A DNA stretch of 64,000 nucleotides from Reticulascus tulasneorum (Eukaryota > Ascomycota > Sordariomycetes > Glomerellales > Reticulascaceae): positions 1,550,001-1,614,000 of the forward strand of contig LSAX01000005.1 of the NCBI GenBank assembly GCA_001557505.1. Reading direction: 5' to 3'. Positions 59,605-64,000 of this stretch are shown piece by piece. The notes below the pieces were generated by a model. That model did not search any database, was not told where the DNA came from, and was given only the letters and a program-made list of their open reading frames with translations. Made by a program: the position numbers and the translations under genes. The first letter of the stretch is position 1. Every line of letters begins with the position of its first letter.

Positions 59605-62600
59605 ATGGGCGATGATTCGACCCTGCTAATCGAGGTTGGAGCCGGCTTGGGTTTCATTGCCCTCAGCACAATTCCAGCCATTGTCGGCTTCATCAGCCAA
59701 CTTCGCGCTCGGCTTCCAAAGGACAACTTCTACGAGGACAAGGATGGCAAAAGCACGCCCGAGGCTGTAGCCGCCTTTTCCAACAGAATCCCCAAGATTT
59801 TTGTCGTCCTCTTTGCGGCGCTCGGCTGTGCTAGCTCCTTGGCCCTGTCGATCGTTGCAACACTCCGGAACGGCCCTGAAGGCTTGTTTCTGGAGAACTG
59901 GCTCGCCCTGGCTGCATGGGTATGTGCATCTGTCAAGAGAATAACCGCGCTTGTTGACCCCTCCGGCAGGTTCTTCTCGGCATTCAGGCAGTCTGTGTCA
60001 CTGCAAGCCGCAACTCGGTTCGGGCGTACGAGTATGGCTTGTACTTGTTCGTTTCCGCCTTCGTCCTTGCCATAGTCCTGCTTCTGCAAGACACTGAGGT
60101 TGATGGCGAACTGCTGAAATCGCACCGCATCTCGTTCGCCTTGCGGATGGTGGACCTCGCGGCAATTCTGGGCCTCGCCGCATCCAGCGTATCGATTTCT
60201 CGGAGGCCCGAGGTCTTTGCCGGAGCTCGGCCTATAGATCGACAATACACGGTATCCGCGTACAGTCGATTCACGTGGAGCTGGCCCGCCGAGGTTCTCA
60301 AGCAGGCCGAGACCAAGAATGATCTCGATATAAAGGATCTACCGCGACCAGATCACAGCAACCGAGCCAAGGATGTATCTGCTATGTGGAAGGCGTATGG
60401 TTTCGGTGAAACCCCTCTCTGGAAGTGTCTCATTTACACATATCGCTGGCCATTGATAATTCAGTGGACCATTTCGATTGTGAAGGCCATACTTGGTTTT
60501 GCCCCTTACTGGGTTACGCTTCAACTCCTGAGGGCTCTTGAGAAGAGAAAGCCTGGTGATTCTGTCTCGGTCGAGACCTGGCTCCTTGTCTTTTGGCTTG
60601 GCTTCATGGTTCTTGCGGAATCGGTAAGTACTTTGAGTACCCAGATCTGTTGTAACCTGACGCACTAACGCAAAATGCCCAGTGGCTTGAAGCCTGCATG
60701 TTTTGGATCTCGTGGGCCGACCTTTGTCTCCCGGTCCGAGCTACTTTGTCTGCGATCATCTTTGAGAAGTCAATGAGACGCAAGAACGTCAAAGTAGTCG
60801 GCAAAACAGAAACCGAAGCTGTCCCGGACGCCCCCAAGGCAGACGACTCGGATGGGAAGAAGGCCAAAAAAGCTGACGGTGAAGAAGAAGAAGATGAAGA
60901 CTCGTCGGTTCTGAAATCACGCCAAGCGATCATTAACCTCATCGGAGTCGACGCAAAACGAGTTTCCGATTTTGCGGCTTTCCAATTCCTCTTCCCGTCC
61001 AGCGCGGCCAAGTTCATGGTCGCGATCTGGTTCCTCGTCCTTCTTCTTGGATGGATCCCCCTCATTGCCGGCATGCTGACCTGGGCCTTTATCTTGCCGT
61101 TCAACGTTTACTACGCAAAGCTGTATGCTTCCGCGCAGGACAGACTCATGAAGCTCAGAGATCAGAAACTCGCCGTGGTCAACGAGAGTCTGCAGGGCAT
61201 GAGACAAATCAAATTTTCGGCTCTGGAGCCGCAATGGGAGAAGCGAATTTTGGATATGCGAGAGAAGGAGCTGTCTGCTATTTGGGACGTCTTTAAGGGC
61301 GACACTGCTCTTTTCGGTGCATGGATCAGCAGCCCAATCGCTCTCGCTGCTGCGGCTTTGGCCGCGTATGCCTGGATCAATGGCGAGTTGACTCCGTCTG
61401 TCGCCTTTGTAAGTATTGGCGTCTTCAAAAATCTCGAGGTGACGCTCGCGGTAATTCCGGAGCTTACAACCGACCTTATCGATGCCAAGGTATCACTGAA
61501 GAGAGTAGAGGATTACCTGAAGGGCCCGGAGATCACCAAGATCGTCACCGACGGCCCCGATGTTTCATTCGACGCGGCTACCATTGCTTGGCCAGTAGAC
61601 GAGAAGACCGAGGATGGCGACAGGTTCATTCTACGCGACGTGAATGTAACATTTCCGAAAGGCGAGCTGTCTGTCATCTCAGGCAAGACTGGAAGCGGCA
61701 AGAGTCTTCTCTTGGCGGCGATTCTTGGCGAGGCCGACCTGTTATCAGGAAAGCTTTACGTGCCAACACCACCCTCGATAGTAGATCGACATGACGACAA
61801 GGCTCATAGGGATAATTGGATTATACCGAGCAGCATCGCTTTTGTTGGACAGATTCCGTGGATTGAAAATGGCACCTTGAAAGAGAACATCCTCTTTGGA
61901 CTTCCCCTGGACGAAGATCGATTTAACGAGACCATCGACGCCTGTGCCCTGAGGAAAGATCTTGATATGCTAGCGGATGGGGAGGGAACAGAGCTCGGTG
62001 CCAATGGCATCAATTTGAGCGGAGGACAAAAGTGGCGAGTGACCCTTGCTCGGGCAATCTACTCCAGGGCAGGGATACTTGTCCTCGATGATATCTTCAG
62101 CGCCGTCGATGCTCATGTCGGTCGGCACATATACGAAAAGTGCTTGACAGGCGATCTTTGCAAGGGCAGAACCCGCATTCTAGTCACCCATCACGTTGCT
62201 CTGTGCGAGCCCAAAACCAAGTTTATTGTCGAGCTAGGAGAGGGAACCGTTCTGCATTCGGGGCTTCTATCAGAACTGGATGAGGATGGCACACTATCAC
62301 TGATCAAGAGCCACGAGCAGTCACAACAAGAAATCGCCGAAGATGATTCCAACACGGCCGTCAACTCCGAAGATGCCTCGGATGCCGATGGAACAGAACA
62401 CGTCGAGACTGAAACCGACGGCGCGGTGTTGAAGAAGGTGCCCTCGAGAGCAGCTAGGCAATTCGTCGAAGAAGAGACCAGAGAGAAGGGTGCAATCAAG
62501 AAGCGAATATACGGGGTATACCTCCAGGACTCTGGAGGCTTTATTTGGTGGTTCGTTGCTGCGGTCATGTTTGTCGCTTTCCAGTTCATCGTCATTGGTA

Positions 62601-64000
62601 AGTGTTCTATCTCCTTAACGGTAATCTTTTTATAGAATCTGACACAAGGACAGGGAGGTCTTGGTGGTTGCGAATCTGGACCGGCACCTACGAAGAGGAA
62701 AGCGTCAAGACGTACGAAAAGCATCAATTTGCATACGTCTTCGGCCTTCAGCAGACGTCTGTTCATGCTGCAGCCGGCAGCCCAGTCCACGCAACCGCGG
62801 AGTATAGCTTGGGCTTCTACCTGTCGGTTTACGTGGGTCTCTCCGTTGTGACGGCATTCCTAGGCACGGTCAGGTTCTTCTACATGTTTGTCTTGAGCAT
62901 CAAAGCCAGCCGGCACATGTTCAACCGCATGACGCACACTGTACTCCGAACACCATTGCGATGGCTTGATACTGTTCCAGTCGGCAGGATCTTGAACCGA
63001 TTCACAGCAGATTTCAACATCGTCGACAGTCGCTTGGCAGTCGACTTGACGATGACGATGAACGCAGTGCTGAACGTAATCGGAATCTGCATTGCGGCGA
63101 TTTTTGTGTCCCCATACATCATTCTTCTGGCGGTTCTCCTGCTCTTCTTCTGCACCAGGATAGCACGAGTCTACCTGCACGCCGCTCGACCGGCCAAGCG
63201 TCTCGAGAGCACAGCCAAGTCTCCAATCTTCGAGCTCTTCGGCTCCGCGCTGACCGGTGTCATGACTATCCGAGGCTTCGACAAGGGAACAACCTATATC
63301 GACGGCATGTACGAGAAGCTTGATGACTACAGCATGTCCACTTGGCATCTTTGGCTATTCAACCGCTGGATGGGATGGAGGATGTCTCTCGTTGGATCCG
63401 TGTTTTCCACGGTGGTTGCGCTCCTTATTTTGGCTAGCCCCTACATGGATGCCGCTCTGGCTGGGTTCACACTCTCCTTCGCACTCGACTTTTCCTCTTC
63501 GGTACTTTGGGCAATCCGAAACTACGCGAGCATCGAACTCGACATGAACGCGGCCGAACGAGTCATAGAATACACGGATTTGAAGACGGAGGACTTGGGC
63601 GGCGAGGTGCCACCTGCTACTTGGCCAACGGAGGGGAAGTTGGAAGTCAACGATCTTGTTGTCAGCTATGCGGAAGATCTGTCGCCCGTTCTCAAAGGGC
63701 TCAACTTCACCGTCAATGGCAACGAGAGAGTTGGTGTCATTGGTAGGACGGGAGCCGGCAAGTCGTCGCTGACGCTTGCCTTGTTCCGGTTCCTGGAGGC
63801 GCGGTCTGGAAGTATACATGTGGATGGAGTCGACATTTCCAAGATTCGTCTCCATGATCTGCGATCCAGACTCGCGATCATCCCTCAGGTAATTAACTAA
63901 TCAGTCCGCGATGCTACTGCAAGTAGATGCTAACACATCGTGCAGGATCCAGTTCTTTTCTCCGGTTCCGTCCGCTCCAACCTTGACCCCTTCGACCAAC
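59605..64000 (+). CDS. ABC transporter, ABCC/MRP family (partial, 3' end cut)
   Basis: Membrane ATPase exporting conjugates or drugs, probably at the vacuole or plasma membrane. Exons 59605-59919, 59970-60623, 60683-62597, 62636-63888 and 63946 onward give about 1,397 residues before the window ends, in the second nucleotide-binding domain; roughly 150-200 more are expected. An N-terminal TMD0 of about five helices (MGDDSTLLIEVGAGLGFIAL) is followed by TMD1 (from about 260, with the acidic Lys/Glu/Asp linker at about 360-398). NBD1 has Walker A SGKTGSGKS (about 656), signature LSGGQKWRVTLARA (about 768) and Walker B ILVLDDIFSAVDAHV (about 788), with Asp in place of the catalytic Glu as usual in ABCC. 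TMD2 starts near 962, and NBD2 has Walker A GRTGAGKSS (about 1331). The substrate is not predictable. The closest characterised relatives would be yeast Ycf1/Ybt1-type proteins. Confidence 0.93.

Overview
This window reads as nuclear DNA of a filamentous ascomycete, most likely a Sordariomycete-type Pezizomycotina. The evidence is short GT-AG introns (about 50-300 nt), strongly C-ending codon use in genes, large non-coding gaps rich in short TAGGTA/CCTAGG-like tracts, and a gene set with fungal family members (IQGAP/Rng2, Spa2, Zn2Cys6 factor, DUF1996, MCR1). I see no rRNA, tRNA, CRISPR, operon or intact transposon. All gene models below were built by reading splice signals by eye; the summed exons of every multi-exon model keep one open frame. 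The last gene is cut by the window edge.

Layout, left to right. A hypothetical F-box/2EXR-like gene (-), Mediator subunit MED8 (-), a choline-sulfatase (-), and the IQGAP-type cytokinesis scaffold Rng2/SepG (-). Rng2 is divergent from IMP dehydrogenase (+), which converges on an MFS transporter (-). A secreted DUF1996 protein (-) is divergent from a membrane-anchored M28 peptidase of the PSMA/transferrin-receptor type (+), which converges on NADH-cytochrome b5 reductase MCR1 (-). Then an SH3 protein of the Nbp2/Skb5 type (-), the CTD phosphatase SSU72 (+), an uncertain small ORF, the polarisome scaffold Spa2 (+), a MARVEL-like four-helix membrane protein (+), a DNAJC11-type J-protein (-), a Zn2Cys6 transcription factor (+), a stand-alone LigD-type 3'-phosphoesterase (+), chromatin assembly factor subunit CAC2 (-), and a full-length-type ABCC transporter (+) running off the right edge.

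The genes are mostly unrelated housekeeping or accessory functions (transcription, purine synthesis, sulfur scavenging, cell polarity and septation, vacuolar/membrane transport, mitochondria, DNA ends and chromatin). I see no biosynthetic cluster, and I cannot claim a new multi-gene system. The most unusual protein-level signals are: a regular C-x5-C / x10 cysteine repeat in the loop of the MARVEL-like protein; a J-domain in which HPD is replaced by HKD; an eukaryotic stand-alone LigD phosphoesterase; a run of about 14 degenerate IQ-like repeats in the IQGAP; and a stop-free 78-nt intron in the transcription factor gene.
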